The position numbers and the translations under genes were made by a program. Below are positions 1 to 5,398 of a stretch of DNA of 5,605 bases, in pieces. The DNA is from JAWCLZ01 sp038850275. Lineage in GTDB: Archaea > Halobacteriota > JAWCLZ01. Below the pieces are notes generated by a model. That model was given only the letters and a program-made list of their open reading frames with translations, searched no databases and had not been told where the DNA came from. Numbering within the stretch: the first letter of the stretch is position 1; each line of letters starts with the position of its first letter. The stretch lies in assembly GCA_038850275.1 (NCBI GenBank), contig JAWCLZ010000047.1, forward strand, positions 1 to 5,605, read 5' to 3'.

Positions 1-1
1 A

Positions 2-682
2 ACATGCCAAAGCGACTCACACGTGATAGAGAATTCGGGTGCTAATTACGCTAATTTGCTTCAATACTCCATTTGTGTGTGGAGGGTTCGTGAAGATGGA
101 AAATTATTTGAAGCGCTGCACTCTGGGTTTTCTTTACCAATTGATGTTTATTTAACTGAAGATTATGTCTCTCCTACCTTTACTAGGCCTGCAGATGCTT
201 TTGGCGAGCCACTTGATAACTGCTTCTCTCTTTTTGGCTTGCCTGTTCCAAATCCAGGAATAGGAGGCCAACACCCAACGAAATGTCGTAATCGGCAAAA
301 TGTTTCCGCTTTGGATTTAATTCAAGCTTGTTTGGAAGGAAGACTAAATGGAAGCTTTGACCAAGGGTATTATCGCATAATTCCCAAATCGCAGGAAAAG
401 GCGCCACTTAGACCTAGACCTAACCCTCTGCTTGTATATCAATCAATTGCTTCTTGCAATGGCACCTACTTAATAGAACCTGTTTTCAATCAGTTTTCTC
501 TTGAAAGGTGCGAATGGCAAGGACTTTGGATACCAGGAGATAAAGGTAATTTGGTTGTGATGAGCGGTACTAGCCAGGGTGGGTATGATTTCACCTATAG
601 TGAGATGAAAAAAATAAATACTTGGGATATTTTTATAAATTTTATTGATTTTATAAAAAATATTTTATTTGGTCGAATTTAG
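2..682 (+). CDS. Hypothetical cysteine-rich, probably exported protein, 5'-partial
   Basis: I do not recognise this protein. The frame is open to the left edge of the window, so the true start probably lies outside. The GTG at 23 is only the first possible start codon seen and has no clear ribosome site. From that GTG, 219 residues remain. They contain six cysteines (about 18, 67, 88, 103, 145 and 163), with a seventh in the codons before the GTG. Three N-x-S/T sequons occur at about 93, 109 and 146. The middle is rich in Pro, Gly and aromatic residues. This composition suggests a disulfide-bonded, glycosylated protein outside the cell, but no signal peptide can be seen because the N-terminus is missing. 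The last 19 residues (WDIFINF to LFGRI) are hydrophobic but carry Asp, Asn and Lys, so they look like an amphipathic helix rather than a clean membrane anchor. It converges on tatC; being a Tat substrate is possible but unsupported. Confidence 0.6.
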   Translation, partial: TCQSDSHVIENSGANYANLLQYSICVWRVREDGKLFEALHSGFSLPIDVYLTEDYVSPTFTRPADAFGEPLDNCFSLFGLPVPNPGIGGQHPTKCRNRQNVSALDLIQACLEGRLNGSFDQGYYRIIPKSQEKAPLRPRPNPLLVYQSIASCNGTYLIEPVFNQFSLERCEWQGLWIPGDKGNLVVMSGTSQGGYDFTYSEMKKINTWDIFINFIDFIKNILFGRI

Positions 683-710
683 CAGGTTTGAAATTCATAT
701 AACTGGCAAT

Positions 711-724
711 GGAAATTTTTTTCC
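711..724 (+). terminator. T-run terminator after the left-edge gene
   Basis: Seven consecutive T (716-722) lie about 34 bp after the TAG stop of the left-edge gene. They sit in a small dyad, GGAAA-TTTT-TTTCC. Archaeal RNA polymerase stops at such U-tracts, so this probably ends the plus-strand transcript before it reaches tatC from behind. Confidence 0.45.
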
Positions 725-742
725 TGCATAAACACATTTACA

Positions 743-1468
743 TTACAGTATCCTTCCTATTAAAAGGCTGATTTCAAAAAGCAGCACTAAAAGCACGCCA
801 ACTAAGAGCTGAGAAAACATAGTTGGATCAGGTGAAATATAAATTGCAAACGCAATCAAAGCTCCATAGATCAATGGCCTCTGTTTTTTTAAATCACTAT
901 ACTTCACCAACCCAAGTTTTAATGCAAATACGATTAATAATGGCAGCTGGAAGACAAGTCCCAATCCAGCGAGAAATGTAGTTACCACTGAAAAGGTTCT
1001 GCCAATTGAAAGCATTGGCACTGCTACATCATTTGAGTAATATACCATTAAATGAAAAAAAACGGGGAGCACAGCGAAGAAGCCAACCGCTACTCCAGCG
1101 ATGAATAGCAGCATGGAAAATGGAACTATTAAGAAAAAATATTTCTTTTCATGAGGATATAAACCTGGGCTGGCATATTGAAACAGCTCGTAGATTAGCA
1201 GTGGTATACCAACAGTGCCAGCTATTATTAAGGCAAGCATAATCTGAACGATGAGAAATTCCAGTGGCTCATACATCACCATCTTCACGCCCTCTGGAAT
1301 AAGATATCTCCAGATTGCTGCTATAATTGAATTTGTGAATGGAAAAACTAAAAATGCAATTACCATGAATGCAATTACCACTCTTAGCAAGCGATTTCGA
1401 AGTTCTATGATATGCTCCAACAGTGGCATTTTCTTATCAGCTGGCAGATCTGGACTCATCGCTGGCAT
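743..1468 (-). CDS. tatC: Sec-independent (twin-arginine) protein translocase subunit TatC
   Basis: TatC is the multi-spanning membrane receptor that binds twin-arginine signal peptides and nucleates the Tat pore with TatA, exporting folded proteins. The 241 residues match the whole family length. The cytoplasmic N-terminal motif LLEHIIELRNRL (16-27) corresponds to the E. coli HLIELRKRL region, with E22 and R24 at the positions of E15 and R17. The first periplasmic-to-cytoplasmic motif is SPGLYPHEKK (100-109), where E107 matches E103. SPDPTMFSQ (212-220) is the conserved loop before the last helix. Six hydrophobic spans lie at about 28-52, 68-93, 111-140, 155-182, 198-211 and 217-236, and the protein ends right after the sixth. 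Two signal-peptide-site residues differ from E. coli: Tyr (98) for F94 and Gln (174) for E170. Start: ATG at 1468; a second ATG three codons in is possible. There is no ribosome site, and a TATA-like box 38 bp upstream implies a very short leader. No tatA is in the window. Confidence 0.95.
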   Translation of the reverse strand: MPAMSPDLPADKKMPLLEHIIELRNRLLRVVIAFMVIAFLVFPFTNSIIAAIWRYLIPEGVKMVMYEPLEFLIVQIMLALIIAGTVGIPLLIYELFQYASPGLYPHEKKYFFLIVPFSMLLFIAGVAVGFFAVLPVFFHLMVYYSNDVAVPMLSIGRTFSVVTTFLAGLGLVFQLPLLIVFALKLGLVKYSDLKKQRPLIYGALIAFAIYISPDPTMFSQLLVGVLLVLLFEISLLIGRIL

Positions 1469-1498
1469 TTATGAAGGCGGAGAGAAATAAGCTTATTG

Positions 1499-1557
1499 TT
1501 TAAATTTATATTAAATTTAAATTAATATAAAATTAATATTAATATTAATATATTTTA
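1499..1557. repeat. 59-bp pure A/T tract with TTAATA repeats
   Basis: Every base from 1499 to 1557 is A or T. The tract fills most of the gap between the end of the hydratase gene and the start of tatC. It contains three perfect tandem TTAATA hexamers (1533-1550), a fourth copy at 1522-1527, and repeated AAATTT blocks. It probably combines the tatC promoter with the end of the hydratase transcript, and could also be bent DNA bound by chromatin proteins. Confidence 0.75.
1502..1511 (-). promoter_or_regulatory. Probable TATA box of tatC
   Basis: On the minus strand this reads TATAAATTTA, centred about 38 bp before the tatC ATG. With the usual archaeal 25-27 bp to the start of transcription, the leader would be about 12 nt. 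It sits inside pure A/T DNA, so other boxes are possible. Confidence 0.4.
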
Positions 1558-1559
1558 CC

Positions 1560-2342
1560 TCATCTACCCTTGAACTGCGCTTTCCGCCTCTGCAGATAGG
1601 CAAGCATGCCCTCTTTTTGATCCTCAGCTGCGAAGCACTTTCCAAATAACTCAACTTCAAGTTTAAATCCCGAGGTTATACTTTTATATACCCCTTCATT
1701 TATCGCCTCCTTGGCATATTTCACCGCTAGCGGTGCATTGCTCGCGATTTTATTCCCAATTTCCCTTGCAACTTGCATCAATTTCTCCAGCGGTACAACT
1801 TTGTTCACCAAACCAATTCTCTCAGCTTCCCTTGCATCTATCCTATTACCAGTGTAGATTAATTCCTTTGCCTTGCCAATTCCAATCCACCTTGCAAGCC
1901 GCTGAGTCGCACCCCAGCCAGGGCATATTCCTAAGCTAACTTCAGGCTGGCCAAAGATCGCGTTTTCACTGGCAATTATAATATCGCAGGCAATAGCAAT
2001 TTCACAGCCTCCACCGAGAGCATAGCCATTTACTGCAGCGATCACTGGTTTTCCCATTGCCTCAAGTTTAGCAGTAATCCTGTGCCCCAGCTCAGCGAAT
2101 TTCCTAGCTTCTATTTCATTTTTATCCTTCATCTCAGCTATATCCGCACCTGCTATGAAAGCACGCTCCCCGCTGCCTGTCAATATTACCACTTTGCTCT
2201 CGCTATCCCTTTCAATTAAATCCAGAGCTGCCTCAAGTTCCTGCAGCGCCTTGCTGTTGAGGGAGTTGAGCTTTTCAGGTCGATTGATTTTCAATATTGC
2301 AATTCCTTCCTCTTTCTCGATGAGAATGTTTTCAAACTGCAT
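1560..2342 (-). CDS. Enoyl-CoA hydratase / 3-hydroxyacyl-CoA dehydratase (crotonase family)
   Basis: This cytoplasmic enzyme probably adds water across the double bond of 2-enoyl-CoA esters, or removes it from 3-hydroxyacyl-CoA, in fatty-acid or short-chain acyl-CoA metabolism. The 260 residues are the normal length of a single-domain crotonase. The first half of the CoA-ester oxyanion hole is in AFIAGADIAEM (61-71), and the second is G111 in GYALGGGCEIA. Both catalytic glutamates of true hydratases are present: E114 (GGGCE) and E134 (FGQPEVSLG). The following PGWGATQRL is the usual family stretch, with Trp where Ala or Phe is common. The C-terminal helical region (about 200-260) ends in the typical basic QRRKAQFKGR. 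Start: ATG with AGGTG five bases upstream. The gene diverges from the DUF362 gene and no other acyl-CoA gene is nearby, so the chain length and direction of the reaction cannot be told. Confidence 0.93.
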   Translation of the reverse strand: MQFENILIEKEEGIAILKINRPEKLNSLNSKALQELEAALDLIERDSESKVVILTGSGERAFIAGADIAEMKDKNEIEARKFAELGHRITAKLEAMGKPVIAAVNGYALGGGCEIAIACDIIIASENAIFGQPEVSLGICPGWGATQRLARWIGIGKAKELIYTGNRIDAREAERIGLVNKVVPLEKLMQVAREIGNKIASNAPLAVKYAKEAINEGVYKSITSGFKLEVELFGKCFAAEDQKEGMLAYLQRRKAQFKGR

Positions 2343-2347
2343 ATCAA

Positions 2348-2352
2348 CACCT
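2348..2352 (-). promoter_or_regulatory. Ribosome binding site of the enoyl-CoA hydratase
   Basis: AGGTG on the minus strand, five bases before the ATG at 2342. It fits the GGAGGTGAT archaeal consensus and supports the chosen start. Confidence 0.6.
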
Positions 2353-2375
2353 ATTTTACATTGATCCTGAATTTT

Positions 2376-2387
2376 TTTATATTTAAA
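2376..2387. promoter_or_regulatory. Shared bidirectional TATA element between hydratase and DUF362 genes
   Basis: TTTATATTTAAA is nearly palindromic (minus strand TTTAAATATAAA) and is the only strong TATA-like stretch in the 62-bp divergent gap. Its centre is about 24 bp before the DUF362 ATG, which predicts a leaderless mRNA. It is about 39 bp before the hydratase ATG, which predicts a roughly 13-nt leader carrying the AGGTG site. Both predictions agree with the presence or absence of a ribosome site. Confidence 0.55.
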
Positions 2388-2404
2388 CTATAAAGTAGTA
2401 AACT

Positions 2405-3541
2405 ATGAAGCCAGAGGTTTTTTTCACAAATGCTCGAGCAGCTGTTGTAGAACTTGAAAAGTGGTATCAGCCTGAGCTCAGTCTTACAAGCAAACTTGAG
2501 CGATTGATCGCTAAAAGCCAGGTTTTGGATATCATTGAGAGGGGCGACACAGTTGCCTTGAAAACCCACTTCGGCGATCGAGGGAATACAAAGATGCTGC
2601 GCTCCATATTTATTCGAAAAGTTGCAGAAATGGTGAGAGAAAAAGGTGCTATGCCATTTGTCACTGAAACCACTGGCTTGGGTTTGATCAGAGATCGAAA
2701 CTTCGCAGTTGGGAGAATTAAAATAGCAATGGAAAATGGCTATACCCATGAAACCCTCTCCGCGCCAATAATTATAGCAGATGGCCTCAAGGGATTTGAC
2801 TATGTGGAGGTTAAAGTTAACGGCTTGCAGCTTAAAAAGGTTTATATTGCAAGGGCAATTGCGGAGGCAGATAAGATAATCTCGCTAGCACACTTTAAAG
2901 GCCATTTCAGAAGCGGCTTTGGAGGAGCTTTCAAAAACATTGGAGTTGGCTGCGTGGCAAAGCCAAGCAAATATGACATTCACCTCCACGATCTACCAAG
3001 GATAGATGAAGAGAAATGCAATAAATGCTTTGAATGCCTCAAAATTTGCCCCGCGGGTGCTATTATAACTCAAAATAATAAAATTGAGTTTATTCAGCAA
3101 AAATGCATCCGCTGCTTAGGCTGCTATGAAGTTTGCAAGCCAAATGCAATTCAAGTGGAATGGACGATAGGCAGAGATATAGCCGAGCGAATAATTGACT
3201 GCGCAAAAGCAGTGATTGACTTCAAAGGCAGAGAAAACTTTGCTTTCTTGAACTTCTTGGTGGATATAACACCCCACTGCGACTGCCATCCCTATTCAGA
3301 TCTCCCTATAGTACCAGATTTAGGCATCGCTGCTTCTAGGGAAATTCTAGCTTTGGAGAAAGCTTCAATTGATATGATAAATAGCGCTCCCACTATTCAA
3401 GGATCACTCGCGAGTTTGCACGTGGAAACCGAGGATAAATTCCATACAACTTTCAACTGGAATCACTCTAAATATCAACTTGAAGCCGCGAGGAAGAGCG
3501 GATTGGGTACATATGACTATGAATTAATAGCAATCGATTGA
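2405..3541 (+). CDS. DUF362 protein with two [4Fe-4S] ferredoxin motifs
   Basis: This belongs to the DUF362 family of archaeal and bacterial iron-sulfur proteins, whose biochemical role I cannot state; electron transfer or reduction of an unknown substrate is the usual guess. The DUF362 core covers about 1-195, with the landmarks VALKTHFGDRGN (50-61) and AHFKGHFRSGFGGAFKNIG (162-180). A two-cluster ferredoxin insert follows: C205-x2-C208-x2-C211-x3-C215-P, then C234-x2-C237-x2-C240-x3-C244. The second lacks the Pro usually found after the last Cys (KP instead of P). The family fold resumes with HCDCHPYSDLPIVPDLG (291-307), whose extra C292 and C294 could be further ligands or redox-active. 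It is cytoplasmic with no signal peptide. Start: ATG, because an in-frame TAA lies one codon upstream. There is no ribosome site, so it is probably leaderless. The next gene begins one base after its TGA, so the pair is translationally coupled. Confidence 0.92.
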   Translation: MKPEVFFTNARAAVVELEKWYQPELSLTSKLERLIAKSQVLDIIERGDTVALKTHFGDRGNTKMLRSIFIRKVAEMVREKGAMPFVTETTGLGLIRDRNFAVGRIKIAMENGYTHETLSAPIIIADGLKGFDYVEVKVNGLQLKKVYIARAIAEADKIISLAHFKGHFRSGFGGAFKNIGVGCVAKPSKYDIHLHDLPRIDEEKCNKCFECLKICPAGAIITQNNKIEFIQQKCIRCLGCYEVCKPNAIQVEWTIGRDIAERIIDCAKAVIDFKGRENFAFLNFLVDITPHCDCHPYSDLPIVPDLGIAASREILALEKASIDMINSAPTIQGSLASLHVETEDKFHTTFNWNHSKYQLEAARKSGLGTYDYELIAID

Positions 3542-3542
3542 G

Positions 3543-4271
3543 ATGAAGCTAAAGATAGGCTGCTGCGGCTTTCCCAAGAGCAAAAAGCTTTATTATCAAC
3601 ACTTTAGCACTGTGGAACTGCAGAATACCTTTTATTCCCTCCCTAAGCTTGAGTTCGTGGAGAGGTGGAAAGCAGAAGCACCTAGAGATTTCGAATTCAC
3701 AGTTAAAGGGTCGCAGTTCATCACCCACCCGCCTATGAGTCCAACCTATCGCAGAGCCAAGCTTGAGATAGCGATGAAGGATAGAGCTAAATATGGCCTA
3801 TTTAAACCAACGCAAGAAGTATTCGATGCTTGGGAGCAAACGCGTAAAATCTGCGAAGCGCTAAAAGCAAGGATAGTTGTACTTCAAACTCCAGCTAGCT
3901 TTACTCCGAGTGATGAAAACCTAGTTAATATGCATAATTTTTTCTCAAACATAGAAAAAGGTAGCTTGGAAATCGCTTTAGAGCTGCGGGGGAAATGGGA
4001 GAACAATGTTATCAAGCAGCTCTGTGAAAAATATGATTTAATTCACTGCGTTGATCCATTTGCTTCGCCACCTTTTCATTTGAAGCAAACCCTCTACTTC
4101 CGCCTGCATGGATCGCCACCGGGTAAAAAGATGTATAGCTATAGATATAGCGATAGCGACCTTCGTTTGCTGCATCAAAAAATCAAGAGCTATGAAGATA
4201 GAGGGGAGATATACTGCATGTTTAATAACATTGCTATGTGGGATGACGCACTGCGTTTCAAGGAATTATAG
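3543..4271 (+). CDS. DUF72 (YecE-like) TIM-barrel protein
   Basis: DUF72 proteins form a TIM-barrel-like fold of unknown activity; some resemble endonuclease IV and xylose isomerase-type barrels. The 242 residues match the usual family length. Recognisable landmarks are the first strand KIGCCGFP (4-11), VELQNTFYSLP (24-34, the family's vE.n.tFY.lP), FEFTVKGSQFITH (50-62), the cavity motif FRLHGSPP (186-193), and the final CMFNNIAMWDDALRF (225-239), the family's FNN...A strand and helix. The first strand has a Cys pair (C7, C8) where many relatives have Thr-Ser. ATG at 3543 follows the DUF362 stop in TGAGATG with no separate ribosome site, so translation probably depends on ribosomes finishing the upstream gene. 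This suggests a joint function with the iron-sulfur protein, but none is established. It converges on the winged-helix gene 14 bp away. Confidence 0.9.
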   Translation: MKLKIGCCGFPKSKKLYYQHFSTVELQNTFYSLPKLEFVERWKAEAPRDFEFTVKGSQFITHPPMSPTYRRAKLEIAMKDRAKYGLFKPTQEVFDAWEQTRKICEALKARIVVLQTPASFTPSDENLVNMHNFFSNIEKGSLEIALELRGKWENNVIKQLCEKYDLIHCVDPFASPPFHLKQTLYFRLHGSPPGKKMYSYRYSDSDLRLLHQKIKSYEDRGEIYCMFNNIAMWDDALRFKEL

Positions 4272-4293
4272 TTATAAGTTATAAGTTATAGTT
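4271..4293. repeat. GTTATAA heptamer repeat between convergent genes
   Basis: Two perfect GTTATAA units and a third truncated one (GTTATA, then GTT) begin on the last base of the DUF72 stop and run into the end of the winged-helix gene. Each unit contains the palindrome TTATAA, so stop codons appear on both strands. One supplies the TAA of the minus-strand gene. Confidence 0.75.
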
Positions 4294-4630
4294 CTTCAAC
4301 TCTATATAAACAGGAAACATGATCGCAGAAGCCAGCGCCTCTCGGGGTTAATGCGTAGTAAATCTTTCCATTTCTAACTTGCTTTTCAACGAAGAGCGCT
4401 TGCTCAAGCACCTCTAAATGATACTTCGCGAGAGCCTCGCTTAAATTGAAGTGCTGCTTTATCTCCTCGAAGCTTTTCCCGAAGCCTATGAAGCCTAAGA
4501 TTGCCCTCCTCGTTCGATTAGCAGTGGCATCTAAACCTCTCTCGTGGTCTGTTTTCCAGTCTTTTATCTTACCTTCTTTAAACATCTTATCTTGCCATTT
4601 CCTAAGTTCCTCGGAAGAAAACATTACCAC
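4286..4630 (-). CDS. ArsR-type winged helix-turn-helix transcriptional regulator
   Basis: This is a small DNA-binding regulator. Counting from the GTG chosen here (114 residues), an N-terminal 30 residues rich in Lys, Glu and Asp lead to helix 1, DATANRTRRAILGFI, the family's typical n.tRr.IL start. The HTH is SFEEIKQHFNLSEALAKYHLEVLEQA, whose recognition helix includes the common YHLEVLE. The wing is FVEKQVRNGKIYYALTPRG. The C-terminal tail has two cysteines (FCDHVSC), which might sense metal or redox state, though no classical ArsR metal motif is seen. Start choice: the GTG at 4639 lies inside a near-perfect GAGGTGAT ribosome site, so initiation more likely uses the GTG at 4630 (six bases after GGTG) or the ATG at 4624. 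It lies downstream of the small membrane protein gene and may act on the palindrome between them. Confidence 0.87.
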   Translation of the reverse strand: MVMFSSEELRKWQDKMFKEGKIKDWKTDHERGLDATANRTRRAILGFIGFGKSFEEIKQHFNLSEALAKYHLEVLEQALFVEKQVRNGKIYYALTPRGAGFCDHVSCLYRVEEL

Positions 4631-4634
4631 TTCA

Positions 4635-4642
4635 ATCACCTC
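4635..4642 (-). promoter_or_regulatory. Ribosome binding site that decides the regulator start
   Basis: GAGGTGAT on the minus strand matches eight bases of the archaeal anti-Shine-Dalgarno complement. Its own GTG (4639) cannot be the start if it binds the ribosome. The GTG at 4630 has the same 5-6 base spacing as the other two ribosome sites in the window. Confidence 0.6.
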
Positions 4643-4662
4643 AGTAGAAATATAAGCAAGTG

Positions 4663-4680
4663 TAATTTAATTCTTTCGCA
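4663..4680 (-). promoter_or_regulatory. Probable BRE/TATA of the winged-helix regulator
   Basis: The minus strand reads GCGAAAG then AATTAAATTA, centred about 38 bp before the GTG at 4630. The predicted transcript would start a few bases before the ribosome site, so the regulator can be transcribed separately from the small membrane gene. Confidence 0.4.
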
Positions 4681-4684
4681 AGTA

Positions 4685-4699
4685 GGTAAATCATTTACC
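4685..4699. promoter_or_regulatory. Perfect 15-bp palindrome, candidate operator
   Basis: GGTAAATCATTTACC has perfect 7-bp arms around one central base. It overlaps the TAA stop of the small membrane gene (4695-4697) and is centred about 24 bp upstream of the regulator TATA box. The size and symmetry suit a dimeric winged-helix protein, so autoregulation is a reasonable inference. There is no T-run after it, so it is not a normal terminator. Confidence 0.5.
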
Positions 4700-4850
4700 A
4701 TCTTGTTCGACTAAGGAGTGGTATAAACATTGAAATGAAGAACAATAGCACTATTATCCAAACGATTATCATCGCTATTACACCTGCCAGCCAGAATTTA
4801 ATTGCCTCAATCCAAGGAATCTTGATCTCTGTTACACTTTTCTCTACCAT
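4695..4850 (-). CDS. Small single-span membrane protein, 51 aa, unknown function
   Basis: This short gene starts with ATG at 4850 behind the best ribosome site in the window, AGGAGGTGA five to six bases upstream, and ends with TAA at 4695. The 51-residue product begins with a charged stretch, MVEKSVTEIKIPWIEAIK. One long hydrophobic span follows (about 19-46, FWLAGVIAMIIVW through FISMFIPLL). It ends in the basic tail SRTRW, so the orientation may be N-terminus out and C-terminus in by the positive-inside rule, though the N-terminal lysines make this uncertain. It is not TatA: it has no FG hinge or amphipathic helix after the span. I do not recognise a family. It has its own TATA-like box. 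The winged-helix regulator gene follows about 64 bp later on the same strand, which suggests they work or are regulated together. Confidence 0.75.
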   Translation of the reverse strand: MVEKSVTEIKIPWIEAIKFWLAGVIAMIIVWIIVLLFFISMFIPLLSRTRW

Positions 4851-4854
4851 AATT

Positions 4855-4863
4855 TCACCTCCT
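4855..4863 (-). promoter_or_regulatory. Strong ribosome binding site of the small membrane gene
   Basis: AGGAGGTGA on the minus strand, nine bases of near-perfect consensus at correct spacing before the ATG at 4850. It is the main proof that this 51-codon frame is a real gene. Confidence 0.8.
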
Positions 4864-4870
4864 TTGTGGG

Positions 4871-4875
4871 AAAAA
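4871..4875 (-). terminator. T5 run after the RNase HI gene
   Basis: TTTTT on the minus strand, about 26 bp past the RNase HI stop. It could end that transcript. It also lies within the likely start region of the small membrane gene transcript, so its role is uncertain. Confidence 0.25.
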
Positions 4876-4885
4876 TAGTGAATGC

Positions 4886-4894
4886 ATTTAATAA
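4886..4894 (-). promoter_or_regulatory. Probable TATA box of the small membrane gene
   Basis: TTATTAAAT on the minus strand, centred about 40 bp before the ATG at 4850. This gives a roughly 13-nt leader just long enough to hold the ribosome site. Confidence 0.4.
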
Positions 4895-4900
4895 TTTTAA

Positions 4901-5278
4901 CTACATTGGTTTTCTGCTCAGCAATCTCCCGGCTAAATTTTGGTCTCGGGATACCCAGTGCATTTCAAAAAAGTTAAGTTTCAAAATTAATTCCTTAGCC
5001 TTTTTATGAAGCGTGATTAAATTTTCACTTCTAACTCTATATTCATCTTTAATCTGCTTCACCAAGAGCTCGCTGTCCGATAGCACCTCTACCTTTGCAA
5101 TTTTCCTCTGAATGGCTATTTCAAGTGCCCTTATCAAGGCAAGATATTCAGCTTGATTATTGGTCACCGCGCCGGCTTCTTCGACTATTTCTTCTTGGTT
5201 TAAAACTATAGCAATAAAACCAATCCTTTTACCCTTGAATTGATGCTCCTTAACCCCTCCATCGATATAGATTTTCAT
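4901..5278 (-). CDS. Ribonuclease HI-like protein with altered C-terminal active-site motif
   Basis: RNase HI cuts the RNA strand of RNA-DNA hybrids in the cytoplasm with two metal ions held by four acidic residues. Visible here are D6 (YIDGG), E44 (NNQAEYLALIRALE) and D68 (VLSDSELLVKQI). The C-terminal motif HWVSRDQN (107-114) is also there, but the AD that should follow Asn by three to four residues reads AGRLLSR, so the fourth metal ligand is absent. The protein has 125 residues and stops soon after this motif, shorter at the C-terminus than Sulfolobus-type RNase HI. It lacks an N-terminal hybrid-binding domain. Start: ATG, because a TAG lies in frame three codons upstream. The gene begins 23 bp after tRNA-Val on the same strand, leaving no space for a normal promoter of its own. 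Activity may be reduced, or the missing Asp may be replaced by D112 or another residue. Confidence 0.88.
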   Translation of the reverse strand: MKIYIDGGVKEHQFKGKRIGFIAIVLNQEEIVEEAGAVTNNQAEYLALIRALEIAIQRKIAKVEVLSDSELLVKQIKDEYRVRSENLITLHKKAKELILKLNFFEMHWVSRDQNLAGRLLSRKPM

Positions 5279-5296
5279 CGCAATACCCTATTTAAG

Positions 5297-5301
5297 AAAA
5301 A
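5297..5301 (-). terminator. T5 run at the 3' end of tRNA-Val
   Basis: TTTTT follows the discriminator base of the tRNA directly on the minus strand. This is a typical weak archaeal stop, so some polymerase probably reads through into the RNase HI gene. Confidence 0.5.
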
Positions 5302-5374
5302 TGGGCTCGCCCGGATTCGAACCGGGGAACTCCGCCGTGTCAAGGCGACGTCATAACCACTAGACCACGAGCCC
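5302..5374 (-). tRNA. tRNA-Val (anticodon GAC)
   Basis: The 73-nt minus-strand sequence folds as a complete cloverleaf. The 7-bp acceptor GGGCTCG/CGAGCCC is perfect. The D-arm runs GTC...GAC. The anticodon stem TCGCC/GGCGG (one T-G pair) holds the loop TTGACAC, giving anticodon GAC at 5339-5341 for the valine codons GUC and GUU. A five-base variable loop follows. The T-arm is CCCGG-TTCGAAT-CCGGG, and the discriminator base is A. There is no intron. CCA is not encoded, so it must be added by CCA-adding enzyme. RNase HI follows closely on the same strand. Confidence 0.97.
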
Positions 5375-5398
5375 TAGTTTTCTATGGCTAAGCTAGAG

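Noticed and set aside
1251..1490. 79-codon plus-strand open frame across the tatC start
   Set aside because: It is antisense to conserved TatC sequence and its product looks random.
2351..2749. 132-codon minus-strand open frame over the start of the DUF362 gene
   Set aside because: It lies opposite a gene with clear family motifs, has no ribosome site and shows no recognisable composition; it is an antisense shadow.
4685..4699. Palindrome as a hairpin terminator of the small membrane gene
   Set aside because: No T-run follows on the minus strand, the arms are AT-rich, and it overlaps the stop codon; an operator fits better.
4695..4850. Reading the 51-aa membrane protein as TatA, to pair with tatC
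   Set aside because: TatA has a short N-terminal span, an FG hinge and an amphipathic helix; this protein has a central 28-residue span and a five-residue tail.
5302..5374. tRNA-Val as an integration target
   Set aside because: There is no integrase, no duplicated tRNA 3' end and no change in gene type on either side within the window.
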